Below, piece after piece: positions 33,727-42,308 of a stretch of DNA of 64,000 nt. Below the pieces are notes generated by a model. It saw only the letters and a list, made by a program, of their open reading frames with translations. It was not told where the DNA came from and ran no database searches. This stretch comes from JBHJGM01 sp050331815 (lineage in GTDB: Bacteria > Verrucomicrobiota > Verrucomicrobiia > Opitutales > JBHJGM01), in contig JBHJGM010000014.1 of the NCBI GenBank assembly GCA_050331815.1, positions 80,348 through 144,347 on the forward strand, in the 5' to 3' direction. The translations under genes and the position numbers were made by a program. The stretch's first letter is position 1. Every line of letters begins with the position of its first letter.

Positions 33727-34043
33727 CTTTTTCGTTTTGGGATGGAGTGGGTCGCCAGGTCAATCGTGCCTGGCTGGCGCGACTGGAGCACCTCATCGCC
33801 ATCGAGTAAAGCCTTCAAGCCGCTGCGCAACTGCGGACTGTGTTCCGAAAACATCCTCGTGCTTGTTGAAACGCTTCCGAGTGCGCAAGGAAGACGCCAA
33901 CGCCCAGCCCGTCCTGTTGATAACAGACGAGGTTCCCGCCAGTCACGCGCGGGAACCTCCCTTATTAACGATATTTGGGGTGGGGTGAATCCGGCTGGGG
34001 CCAGACCGGTTGAGCAGCCCCGTGAATCGTTCAGCTCGTTCGA
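33727..34043. other. Intergenic region between cfa and the PEP-CTERM gene
   Basis: About 317 bp with no supported gene. It contains the cfa promoter region on its left and a strong hairpin at 33929-33959 on its right. A plus-strand frame crossing it has no recognisable content. Confidence 0.5.
33929..33959 (-). terminator. Hairpin, probable terminator of the PEP-CTERM gene
   Basis: An 11-bp perfect stem GAGGTTCCCGC/GCGGGAACCTC with a 9-base loop, about 85 bp beyond the minus-strand PEP-CTERM stop codon. On the minus strand it is followed by GTCTGTTATC rather than a clean T tract, so termination may be partial or Rho-assisted. Confidence 0.5.
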
Positions 34044-34715
34044 TCAGTCACGTGTGTGCCGCCGCCGCCAGAATGCGAACACGAGGCAGACTGAGCCAAA
34101 CAGCAGCGCGCTCACGGCGGGCTCCGGTACGATCGAGATCGAGTCGACGACGACTTGCTCGATGGAAACCTCTTCCGGAACGATAACTTCGATGATCTCG
34201 AAATCCGGGTTGGGCTCCAGAAAGAAATCGTAGACGAAGACCTGGCGGAAGGGTGGAGCCGGGCCGACATCGACGACATTGATGAGGCCGCCACCGACCC
34301 CGACACTGTCGGGAGGCAGCAGCGCTGCATCGAAGCCAGTCACGAACACCTGCGGCTCGGGCGCGGGTCCGGTAAAGGATTCGGTGGTGATTTGGAGCCG
34401 CAGCAGCTTGAGCGGAAGATCGTCGATGATGTTTTGCACCTCGATTAAGTAAAGGGTGTCTAAACCCAGGGGTGTGCAAACGAGATTGGTCTCAAAGCCA
34501 TCATACAGCGGGTTCTCCAGGGTCGGAAAAGCTTCGAAAACCGTGGGGGCGATGGGCTGGTCGGGGGGGACGCTGTCAACGTTGGTCCACTCGGCAAAAA
34601 CGGAGAGACCGAGGCCTCGGAAGTCGGGAGGGCGCACGTCATCGGCGGAGGCTGCTTGGCACACCAGGAACGCGGCGGCGGCAGAAATACACAGAGGTAA
34701 CAGGTTCGTTTTCAT
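34044..34715 (-). CDS. PEP-CTERM sorting-domain protein
   Basis: A 223-aa secreted protein. It has an N-terminal signal peptide (MKTNLLPLCISAAAAFLVC) and a C-terminal tripartite sorting signal: VPEP, then a hydrophobic helix (AVSALLFGSVCLVFAFW) and an RRR end. Such tails are processed by exosortase and associate with exopolysaccharide in Gram-negatives. The interior (about 170 residues) is strand-rich, with no recognised domain. No exosortase gene is in the window. Confidence 0.9.
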   Translation of the reverse strand: MKTNLLPLCISAAAAFLVCQAASADDVRPPDFRGLGLSVFAEWTNVDSVPPDQPIAPTVFEAFPTLENPLYDGFETNLVCTPLGLDTLYLIEVQNIIDDLPLKLLRLQITTESFTGPAPEPQVFVTGFDAALLPPDSVGVGGGLINVVDVGPAPPFRQVFVYDFFLEPNPDFEIIEVIVPEEVSIEQVVVDSISIVPEPAVSALLFGSVCLVFAFWRRRHTRD

Positions 34716-34991
34716 CGGTTCCCTTTTGTCGCATCGGGGAATCTACGGCAAGGCGAAGGGTTTCTGCTTAGCGAGTTATAAGGTTAGGCATTAGTTAGAT
34801 TATGGTGAACTGTTTGCGCCTACAAAAGATGAGCCTGCGCGTATTCCAACTGGCGCAGCCGTGCATACTGAGTTGATAGATCGCGTGAATACCCTGAGAA
34901 GCGCCCAGTGTCACAGGGGTGCCTTCAAGCTTGCGCCGGGTGGGGCGGGGCGGTTGTCTGTGCCGTTTTCGGCCAAACCACCAACCCATCG

Positions 34992-36782
34992 ATGAAACGC
35001 ACCCATCACTGTGCCCAGCTTCGCAAGGAGGACGCCGGCAGCGACGCCGTCCTCGTCGGCTGGATTGAGTCCATTCGCGATCACGGCGGCGTGCTCTTTG
35101 TGGACCTGCGGGACCGCGAGGGGCTGACCCAGATTGTTTTCGACCACGACAACGCCGAACTGCAGGCGCAGGCGGCGAAGCTCCGCGATGAGTCGGTCGT
35201 ACAGATCGCCGGCAAAGTGCGACCGCGCCACGAGGGCACAGAGAACACCAACCTGCCCACGGGGGCCATCGAGGTCAGCACGCGCGAGGTCGTCATTCAC
35301 AATCTGTGCGATGTGCTGCCGTTTCCGCTCGACGGGGAAAAAGCTGACCGCGTGAACGAGGATCTGCGCATGCAGTACCGCTACCTCGACCTGCGTCGTC
35401 GTCGCAATTTCGAGGCGCTGCGCCGGCGTCACCGTGCCGCGCAGACCGTGCGCCAGTATTTCGACGAACAGGGCTTTCTGGAGATCGAGACGCCCATCCT
35501 TTTTAAAAGCACACCCGAGGGCGCGCGTGAGTTTCTGGTGCCCAGCCGCCACAACCCGGGGCAGTTCTTTGCGCTGTCGCAGTCGCCCCAGCAGTACAAG
35601 CAGATGCTGATGGTCTCGGGCATCGAGCGCTACTACTCGCTGGCCAAGTGTTTCCGCGACGAGGACCAGCGCGCGGACCGCCAGCCGGAGTTTACCCAGA
35701 TCGACCTGGAGATGTCCTTTATCGATCGTGAGGACATGTACGCGCTGATCGAGGGGCTACTGAAGCGCGTGTGGCAGGAAGTGCTCGGGGTCGAGATCCC
35801 GACGCCCTTCGAGCGTATGCCCTATCGGCAGGCGATGGATCGTTACGGTGTCGACAAGCCCGACCGTCGTTTCGAGATGTGGATCGAGGACTTTTCCGAG
35901 GACTTCAAGGCATCGCAGTTCAAAGTGTTTGCTTCGACCGTGCAGGGCGGCGGCGTGGTCAAAGCCTTCAACGCGAAGGGCCTGGCCGACCTGACCCAGG
36001 GCGAGTTGAAAACCCTTGAAGACACCGCCAAGGGCTTCGGGGCCAAGGGGCTGGCCTTCATTCGCGCGCAGGACGGCGAATGGAAGTCGCCCATCCTGAA
36101 GTTTTTCTCCGACGCCGAAAAGGAAACACTGCGGACCCGCCTGAACGTGGAGGATGGCGACATGGTGTTCTTTGCCGCCGCCGAGTGGGAGCGCGCCTGC
36201 ACGATTTTGGGCCGCGTCCGGCTGGACTCCGCCAAGCTGCTGGAAAAGCGCGGCAGGTTGACCATCCGCCCCGACGACTGGCAATTCCTCTGGGTGGTGG
36301 ACTTCCCACTGATGATCTTCGAAGAGGACGAGGGGCGCTACGTGGCCGCGCACCATCCCTTCACCTCGCCGGTCGTGGAGGACATCCCGCTGCTGGACAG
36401 CGACCCCAAGGCCGTGCGTGGGCAGCACTACGACGTGGTTTTGAACGGCATGGAACTGGGCGGGGGGAGTATTCGTATCCACCAGCCGGACCTGCAGCAA
36501 AAGGTCTTTGAGGATGTTTTGAAAATCCCGCCAGACATCGTCGAAAGCCGCTTCGGGTACATGCTGCGGGCGTTTCGCTTTGGCGCTCCGCCCCACGGGG
36601 GCATCGCCCTGGGCTTCGACCGCCTCTGCACGCTGTTGTCTGAACGCACCAACATTCGCGATGTTATCGCGTTCCCGAAGAACCAGAAGGCGCAGGACGC
36701 AATGGTCGGCTCACCGGGCCCGGTCACTGAAAAACAGCTGCGCGACTGCTTCGTGACCACCGCCGATCTGCCGGAGGGGTGA
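34992..36782 (+). CDS. aspS: Aspartyl-tRNA synthetase (bacterial type)
   Basis: Class II synthetase charging tRNA-Asp, or Asp and Asn tRNAs in bacteria lacking AsnRS. The 596-aa bacterial form has an OB-fold anticodon domain, motif 2 FRDEDQRADRQPEF followed by TQIDLEMSF, the bacterial-specific GAD insertion, and motif 3 in PHGGIALGFDRL. The ATG at 34992 gives MKRTHHCAQL; the open frame to 34908 is Cys/Gly-rich and not part of the family. No separate asparaginyl-tRNA synthetase or gatCAB genes are in the window to indicate discrimination. Confidence 0.96.
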   Translation: MKRTHHCAQLRKEDAGSDAVLVGWIESIRDHGGVLFVDLRDREGLTQIVFDHDNAELQAQAAKLRDESVVQIAGKVRPRHEGTENTNLPTGAIEVSTREVVIHNLCDVLPFPLDGEKADRVNEDLRMQYRYLDLRRRRNFEALRRRHRAAQTVRQYFDEQGFLEIETPILFKSTPEGAREFLVPSRHNPGQFFALSQSPQQYKQMLMVSGIERYYSLAKCFRDEDQRADRQPEFTQIDLEMSFIDREDMYALIEGLLKRVWQEVLGVEIPTPFERMPYRQAMDRYGVDKPDRRFEMWIEDFSEDFKASQFKVFASTVQGGGVVKAFNAKGLADLTQGELKTLEDTAKGFGAKGLAFIRAQDGEWKSPILKFFSDAEKETLRTRLNVEDGDMVFFAAAEWERACTILGRVRLDSAKLLEKRGRLTIRPDDWQFLWVVDFPLMIFEEDEGRYVAAHHPFTSPVVEDIPLLDSDPKAVRGQHYDVVLNGMELGGGSIRIHQPDLQQKVFEDVLKIPPDIVESRFGYMLRAFRFGAPPHGGIALGFDRLCTLLSERTNIRDVIAFPKNQKAQDAMVGSPGPVTEKQLRDCFVTTADLPEG

Positions 36783-36906
36783 AGCAGCGGGGCCACCGTA
36801 TTTAGCTACAGAAAATTGATTGAGGTGGCTTAACCGGAGCGGGATTTTTCCGAATCGATGGGTTGTTAGCTGAGCTACAGGCTGAGTTAACTTCCAATCA
36901 CGCACC

Positions 36907-37383
36907 ATGGCGATTTATCTCTTTCGCAGCCCTGATAAGTCCTTTGTACTCGAGCAATTCTGCGGGAATTTTGACCTGGCCGATTTTCAGGCTCTGATGG
37001 CCCGACTGCGCGGGGGCGGCCTGCTTGAAGGCTGTCTGCACACGCTTCTGGATTTGCGGGAGGCTGAGGTTTCCCTCGGACTGGATGACGTGGAGGCCAT
37101 AGCCCGCGAGCACGCCCGCCTGCTGGAAGATCGCTCGGCACGGCGGCGGATAGCGCTGTTGGTCGATCGACCCTTGCCTACCGCTTACGCCATGATGTGG
37201 CGCCGCTACCTGCCGGAGCGCCTGCGTGCGTTTGAGGTGTACAGTAGTCTGGAAGGGGCACTGGCCCACCTTGGACTGACGCAAGGCAGCCTGGAGTTCT
37301 TACGGCACTGCAAGCCGGTCGCCCAGTTTGGCTATGATAACCCGGGCGAAAACAGCGATCAGGTCGACCAGGCCGTGGGGTGA
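36907..37383 (+). CDS. Hypothetical protein, possibly STAS/SpoIIAA-like
   Basis: A 158-aa soluble protein beginning MAIYLFRSPDKSFVLEQFCG. A helix-strand alternation and a LLDLREAEVSLGLDDVEAIA segment are loosely like SpoIIAA/STAS-fold proteins, but no diagnostic motif is present and I do not assign a function. Its last 25 bp overlap the convergent 37359-37676 gene. Confidence 0.6.
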   Translation: MAIYLFRSPDKSFVLEQFCGNFDLADFQALMARLRGGGLLEGCLHTLLDLREAEVSLGLDDVEAIAREHARLLEDRSARRRIALLVDRPLPTAYAMMWRRYLPERLRAFEVYSSLEGALAHLGLTQGSLEFLRHCKPVAQFGYDNPGENSDQVDQAVG

Positions 37384-37676
37384 AGCCGTTGCGGGTCGGG
37401 CTGGTCGGTTTCCGCGAAATAGACGGCCAGGCGCAGAAATGTGACACGGTCAGCCGGGGTTTCCGGGCGCAGCTTTTGCAGGTCGCTGAAGAGGCTTTCG
37501 GGTGAGCGCCCTTCGAGCTGATACACCTCGTCGAGCCCGAGATCGAGCAGGTCGCGTGCAGCCTCGACCTTCATACCGGGTATGCGCATGAACGCGCTGT
37601 GCAGGGCCGCGCTGTCCACCTTCTTTTTACGCCTTGCCGGCCGATCGGCCTCAAACGTTTCATCCATGGCTGGCAC
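37359..37676 (-). CDS. Cdd1-like helix-hairpin-helix protein
   Basis: A 105-aa protein with a basic N-terminal stretch (ARRKKK) and an HhH-like core (MRIPGMKVEAARDLLDLGL). The core is followed by the LEGRSPESLFSDLQKLRPET and RLAVYFAETD blocks. These match the small Cdd1 (pathogenicity locus) family, of unknown function. The core resembles DNA-binding HhH turns; a nucleic-acid role is an inference. Confidence 0.7.
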   Translation of the reverse strand: MPAMDETFEADRPARRKKKVDSAALHSAFMRIPGMKVEAARDLLDLGLDEVYQLEGRSPESLFSDLQKLRPETPADRVTFLRLAVYFAETDQPDPQRLHPTAWST

Positions 37677-37896
37677 CTATGCATTGAGCGGAGATAGGCG
37701 CAACTTTGGATGTGACAAGGTTTGAGTCATCCACTGCCCATCGGTGTGACACAGGTGTGCCAAAGTGGCTTAATTCCGGAAGTTTTCATCCAGAATCTGA
37801 GACACGGACCAAGGCCTCTCAAGAATATCTTATTGTCGTCCAACGGCTTAAAACGTTTCAGAGGCGGTGGCACATTGGCTGCAATAGTCCTGTTCA

Positions 37897-39849
37897 ATGT
37901 CAAAAATTATAGGGATCGATTTAGGCACGACGAATTCGTGCATGGCAGTTATGGAAGGCGGCGAACCGGTCGTCATCCCAAATTCTGAAGGTGGGCGCAC
38001 GACGCCTTCGATTGTGGCATTTTCCAAGAATGGCGAGCGGCTGGTCGGTCAGCCGGCGAAGCGCCAGGCGGTCACCAATCCGCAAAACACCATCTTTTCG
38101 GCGAAGCGCCTGATCGGTCGTAAGTTTTCCGAGGTGCAGAATGATGCTTCGTCGATTCCCTACAAAATTGTCGAAGGCAAAAACGGTGACGCTTGGATTC
38201 AGGCGCAAGTTGGCGACACAGAGGAGAAGTTCGCCCCCGAGCAAATTTCCGCGATGGTGCTCGCTAAGCTGAAAGCGGATGCGGAGTCTTATCTGGGAGA
38301 AAAAGTCACGCAGGCGGTGATTACAGTCCCGGCTTACTTCAACGATGCGCAGCGTCAGGCCACCAAGGATGCGGGCTCCATCGCTGGGCTTGAAGTGCTT
38401 CGCATCATCAACGAGCCAACGGCTGCCTCGCTCGCATACGGTTTGGACAAGAAAAATGACGAGACCATCGCGGTTTTCGACCTGGGTGGTGGTACGTTTG
38501 ATATCTCTATCTTAGAAATCGGCGACAGCGTTTTTGAGGTGAAAGCCACTAACGGCGACACCTTCCTCGGCGGCGATAATTTTGACGAATCGATCATTCG
38601 CTGGTTGGTCGACACCTTCAAGCAGGAGAACGGTATCGATTTGCGTCAGGATCCGATGGCGCTGCAGCGCCTGAAGGAAGAAGCCGAAAAGGCTAAGATT
38701 GCGCTTTCTTCGGCGCAGTCGACCGATATCAATTTGCCTTTCATTACCGCTGATGCGAGCGGACCCAAGCACCTGAACGTGTCGCTCTCGCGTTCGAAGC
38801 TTGAGCAACTGGTTGACGATTTGATTACGCGCGTGCGCAAGCCTTTCGAGCAGTGCCTGAGTGACGCCGGGTTAAGCCAGGGTGAAATTAACGATCTTGT
38901 TCTGGTGGGCGGGATGACCCGCATGCCGCGGGTTGTTGAGGTCGCGCGCGAACTCGCGGGTAAAGAGCCGCACAAGGGAGTGAATCCTGACGAAGTTGTG
39001 GCCATCGGTGCAGCAATTCAGGGCGGTGTGCTTCAGGGCGACGTCCGCGATGTGTTGTTGCTGGATGTAACACCGTTGACCCTTGGCATTGAAACGGCGG
39101 GTGGCGTCTCGACCCCGATGATCGAGCGTAACACGACCATCCCGACCAAGAAGTCGCAGACCTTTACCACTTACGGAGACAACCAGCCGGCGGTAGATAT
39201 TAAGGTGCTGCAGGGCGAGCGGCCCATGTCGCGCGACAACAAGCTTATAGGCAATTTTAAGCTCGATGGCATTCCGCCGGCACCGCGCGGTACGCCGCAG
39301 ATTGAAGTTACCTTCGACATCGACGCGAACGGTATCCTTCACGTCACCGCGAAGGATCTGGGCACCGGTAAGGATCAAAAGATCACGATTACCGGTTCTT
39401 CAGGCCTCGATCCAGAGGAAGTTGAGCAGCTCAAGAAAGAAGCTGAAGCACATGCGTCCGAGGACGCGCAGCGTAAGGCTCAAGTCGAAGCGCGCAACAA
39501 CCTGGACGGACTTGTCTACCAGACCGAAAAGCAGCTCTGCGAGTTGGGTGAAAAACTGCCCGCCGACAAAAAGACATCAGTCGAAGCGGCGCTTGCCGAA
39601 GGTAAGCAGGTACTCGAAAACCAAGAGGCTTCCGAGGCGCAGCTGAAGGGTGCTACCGAAGCCATCCAGAAGACCTTCGAGGCAGTCGCCCAGGATCTTT
39701 ATGCCAACGTTGGTGCCAATGCGGGTGACACGGAGCCGGGCGGCCCGGAAGCTTCCGGTCTCACGTCGGCTCCTACCGGCGACGCAAAGAAGTCCGACGA
39801 TGACGTGGTCGACGCCGACTTCGAAGTCGTCGATGACGAGAAGAAATAA
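37897..39849 (+). CDS. dnaK: Molecular chaperone DnaK (Hsp70)
   Basis: ATP-driven chaperone. The 650-aa protein starts MSKIIGIDLGTTNSC (phosphate-1 loop), has the VFDLGGGTFDISILE and GGMTRMPRV motifs of the actin-fold ATPase, the substrate-binding domain (about 390-510) and a helical lid. It ends in an acidic, Ala/Pro-rich tail. No dnaJ or grpE is next to it; groES follows about 140 bp later on the same strand. I saw no CIRCE inverted repeat upstream. Confidence 0.98.
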   Translation: MSKIIGIDLGTTNSCMAVMEGGEPVVIPNSEGGRTTPSIVAFSKNGERLVGQPAKRQAVTNPQNTIFSAKRLIGRKFSEVQNDASSIPYKIVEGKNGDAWIQAQVGDTEEKFAPEQISAMVLAKLKADAESYLGEKVTQAVITVPAYFNDAQRQATKDAGSIAGLEVLRIINEPTAASLAYGLDKKNDETIAVFDLGGGTFDISILEIGDSVFEVKATNGDTFLGGDNFDESIIRWLVDTFKQENGIDLRQDPMALQRLKEEAEKAKIALSSAQSTDINLPFITADASGPKHLNVSLSRSKLEQLVDDLITRVRKPFEQCLSDAGLSQGEINDLVLVGGMTRMPRVVEVARELAGKEPHKGVNPDEVVAIGAAIQGGVLQGDVRDVLLLDVTPLTLGIETAGGVSTPMIERNTTIPTKKSQTFTTYGDNQPAVDIKVLQGERPMSRDNKLIGNFKLDGIPPAPRGTPQIEVTFDIDANGILHVTAKDLGTGKDQKITITGSSGLDPEEVEQLKKEAEAHASEDAQRKAQVEARNNLDGLVYQTEKQLCELGEKLPADKKTSVEAALAEGKQVLENQEASEAQLKGATEAIQKTFEAVAQDLYANVGANAGDTEPGGPEASGLTSAPTGDAKKSDDDVVDADFEVVDDEKK

Positions 39850-39989
39850 GCACACATCTCTTTAGGAACAGTCCAACAGGCGCCAGCCGTCTGGCGGACC
39901 GCTTCGGGTGAAGCTCCCCAGCGCACTCGGAGAAAACTCAAATAACCTGTATCCACGCGTTAACTACACGCACAACAACAAGAACACAG

Positions 39990-40301
39990 ATGAGCGCAGC
40001 AACTGCCACAAAAGTAAAAATCCGCCCATTGGGCGACCGCGTCCTCGTGCGCGCGGTGGAAGATGACGAACAGGTCAAGGGCGGGATTATCATCCCGGAC
40101 TCGGCCAAGGAAAAACCGCAGGAAGCCGAAGTGATCGCCCTTGGTACCGGTCGCAAGGACGAGGACGGCAAGGCCCTTCCCTTCGAAGTGAAGGTGGGCG
40201 ACCGTGTCCTGACCAGCAAGTACGGCGGCACCGAAGTCACCATCGATGACAAGAAGTACACGCTCCTGCGTGAAGACGACATCCTGGGCGTGATCCAGTA
40301 A
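39990..40301 (+). CDS. groS: Co-chaperonin GroES
   Basis: Ten-kilodalton lid of the GroEL chamber. The 103-aa protein has KIRPLGDRVLVRAVEDDE, the mobile loop GGIIIPDSAKEKPQEAEVIALG, and KYGGTEVTIDDKKYTLLRE-type C-terminal strands. Its Ala/Thr-rich N-terminal extension (MSAATATK) is slightly longer than usual. groL follows after 61 bp. Confidence 0.98.
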   Translation: MSAATATKVKIRPLGDRVLVRAVEDDEQVKGGIIIPDSAKEKPQEAEVIALGTGRKDEDGKALPFEVKVGDRVLTSKYGGTEVTIDDKKYTLLREDDILGVIQ

Positions 40302-40362
40302 ACACGCCTCGCGTCACCCTCCTGTATCCAGAAAACACTTACAAAAACGGAAACAAATTATC

Positions 40363-42015
40363 ATGCCAGCAAAACAGCTGAAGTTTGACGAAGCCGCCCG
40401 CAAGGGCATCCTCCGCGGGGTTGAGCAGCTCTCCCGCGCGGTCAAGGTCACGCTCGGTCCCAAGGGCCGCAACGTGCTGATCGACAAGAAGTTTGGTTCA
40501 CCGACCGTCACCAAGGACGGCGTTACTGTGGCCAAGGAAATCGAACTCGACGACCCGTACGAAAACATGGGCGCGCAGATGGTCCGCGAGGTTGCCTCCA
40601 AGACCAGCGACAGCGCCGGTGATGGTACGACCACCGCCACCGTTCTGGCCGAGTCCGTTTTCCGCGAAGGCCTCAAGAATGTCGCCGCGGGTACGAACCC
40701 AATCTTCCTGAAGCGCGGCATCGACAAGGCCGTGGAAGCCGCCGTGGCCGAACTCGCTAAGTCCTCGAAGAAGGTTTCGGGCCGCGAAGAAGTTCGCCAG
40801 GTTGCGACCGTCTCGGCGAACTGGGACACCGAAATTGGCGACATCATCGCCGAGGCCATGGACAAGGTTGGCAAGGACGGTACCATTACGGTTGAAGAGG
40901 CCAAGTCCATCGAAACCACCCTCGACGTGGTCGAAGGGATGCAGTTCGACAAGGGCTACCTCTCGCCCTATTTCGTGACCAACTCCGAGTCGATGGAGTG
41001 CGTACTCGAAGACGCGCACGTACTTATCCACGAGAAGAAGATCAGCAACCTGAACGACCTGCTGCCGCTACTTCAGAACGTGGCCAAGAGTGGCAAGCCC
41101 TTCCTGCTGATTGCCGAGGACATCGAAGGTGAAGCTCTCGCCGCTCTCGTGGTGAATAAGCTGCGCGGTACGCTGAACGTGTGCGCGGTGAAGGCTCCCG
41201 GTTTTGGCGATCGTCGCAAGGCTATGCTCGAAGATATCGCCGTGTTGACCGGTGGACGCTGCATCACCGAGGACCTCGGCATCAAGCTGGAGAACGTCCA
41301 GGTGGCCGAGCTTGGTAAGGCCAAGCGCGTGGTCATCGACAAGGAAAACACCACCATCGTCGAAGGTTCCGGCAAGGCTTCGGACATCCAGGGCCGCGTA
41401 AAGCAGATTCGCCGTCAGATCGAGGAAACCACTTCGGCCTACGACCGCGAAAAGCTGCAGGAGCGTTTGGCCAAGCTGGCCGGTGGGGTGGCCGTGATCA
41501 ACGTCGGTGCCGCTACCGAGCCCGAGATGAAGGAAAAGAAGGCGCGCGTCGAAGACGCCCTGCATGCGACCCGCGCTGCCGTTGAAGAAGGCATCTCGGC
41601 GGGAGGTTCGGTGGCGCTCCTGCGCACCGCCAAGGCCATCGAGAAGGCCGCTGAAGAGCTCGAAGGTGACGAAGCTATCGGTGCGTTGATCGTGCGCCGC
41701 GCTATTGAAGCGCCGCTGCGTCAGCTCTGCTCCAACGCGGGTGTCGAAGGTGCGCTGGTCGTGCAGGAAGTGCTCAGCAAGAAGGGCACGCAGGGCTACA
41801 ACGTGGCCACCGGCGAATTCGAGGACCTGCTCAAGAGTGGCGTTGTCGATCCGACCAAGGTTGTGCGTACCTCGCTGCAGAACGCGGCTTCGGTTGCCGG
41901 TCTGCTCCTGACCACCGAGTGCATGATCACTGAAGTGCCGGAAAAGGATAAGCCGGCTGCGGGCGGTCATGACCACGACATGGGTGGCATGGGCGGTATG
42001 GGCGGCATGATGTAA
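40363..42015 (+). CDS. groL: Chaperonin GroEL
   Basis: Sixty-kilodalton ATP-dependent folding chamber. The 550-aa protein has the family's VTLGPKGRNVLIDKKFG and DGTTTATVLAES ATPase motifs, and the VEEGISAGGSVALLR block. It ends in a Gly-Met repeat (MGGMGGMGGMM) with a His-Asp stretch before it. It is the last gene of a groES-groEL unit, followed by a strong terminator. Confidence 0.98.
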   Translation: MPAKQLKFDEAARKGILRGVEQLSRAVKVTLGPKGRNVLIDKKFGSPTVTKDGVTVAKEIELDDPYENMGAQMVREVASKTSDSAGDGTTTATVLAESVFREGLKNVAAGTNPIFLKRGIDKAVEAAVAELAKSSKKVSGREEVRQVATVSANWDTEIGDIIAEAMDKVGKDGTITVEEAKSIETTLDVVEGMQFDKGYLSPYFVTNSESMECVLEDAHVLIHEKKISNLNDLLPLLQNVAKSGKPFLLIAEDIEGEALAALVVNKLRGTLNVCAVKAPGFGDRRKAMLEDIAVLTGGRCITEDLGIKLENVQVAELGKAKRVVIDKENTTIVEGSGKASDIQGRVKQIRRQIEETTSAYDREKLQERLAKLAGGVAVINVGAATEPEMKEKKARVEDALHATRAAVEEGISAGGSVALLRTAKAIEKAAEELEGDEAIGALIVRRAIEAPLRQLCSNAGVEGALVVQEVLSKKGTQGYNVATGEFEDLLKSGVVDPTKVVRTSLQNAASVAGLLLTTECMITEVPEKDKPAAGGHDHDMGGMGGMGGMM

Positions 42016-42060
42016 TCCGCCGCTGGATTTAACAGGCACGCGCGAAATAATTGTTCTACA

Positions 42061-42094
42061 GCGCCTCTCCCAACCTAGGGAGGGGCGCTTTTTT
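42061..42094 (+). terminator. Intrinsic terminator of groES-groEL
   Basis: GCGCCTCTCCC, loop AACCTA, GGGAGGGGCGC, then six T. The stem is 11 bp with one wobble pair; the T tract follows directly. It lies about 45 bp after the groEL stop. Confidence 0.92.
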
Positions 42095-42133
42095 AGGCTG
42101 ACAAGTATCTTGGCGGACAGCTATGCAGTCCAA

Positions 42134-42304
42134 ATGCTTCGCTGGGCTATCGCATTTTTTATTATCGCAATCATCGCCGGTGTCTTTGGCTTTGGGGGTA
42201 TCTCCGACGCGGCGACCGACATCGCGCGTATCCTTTTCTTTGTCTTTCTGGTCGTATTTGTGATCTCGTTACTTTTTGGGATCGTCGGCAAAGGGAAGCG
42301 CTGA
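42134..42304 (+). CDS. DUF1328 small membrane protein
   Basis: A 56-aa peptide MLRWAIAFFIIAIIAGVFGF then ARILFFVFLVVFVISLLFGI: two membrane helices and a GKGKR tail. This matches the widespread DUF1328 (YtjA) family, often stress-associated but of unknown role. The ATG at 42134 gives the family start; the frame is open to 42110. It follows the groEL terminator by about 40 bp. Confidence 0.85.
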   Translation: MLRWAIAFFIIAIIAGVFGFGGISDAATDIARILFFVFLVVFVISLLFGIVGKGKR

Positions 42305-42308
42305 GGCT

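Noticed and set aside
37677..37896. CIRCE or sigma-32-like promoter before dnaK
   Set aside because: Neither the CIRCE inverted repeat nor a CTTGAAA/CCCCAT pair with proper spacing was seen.
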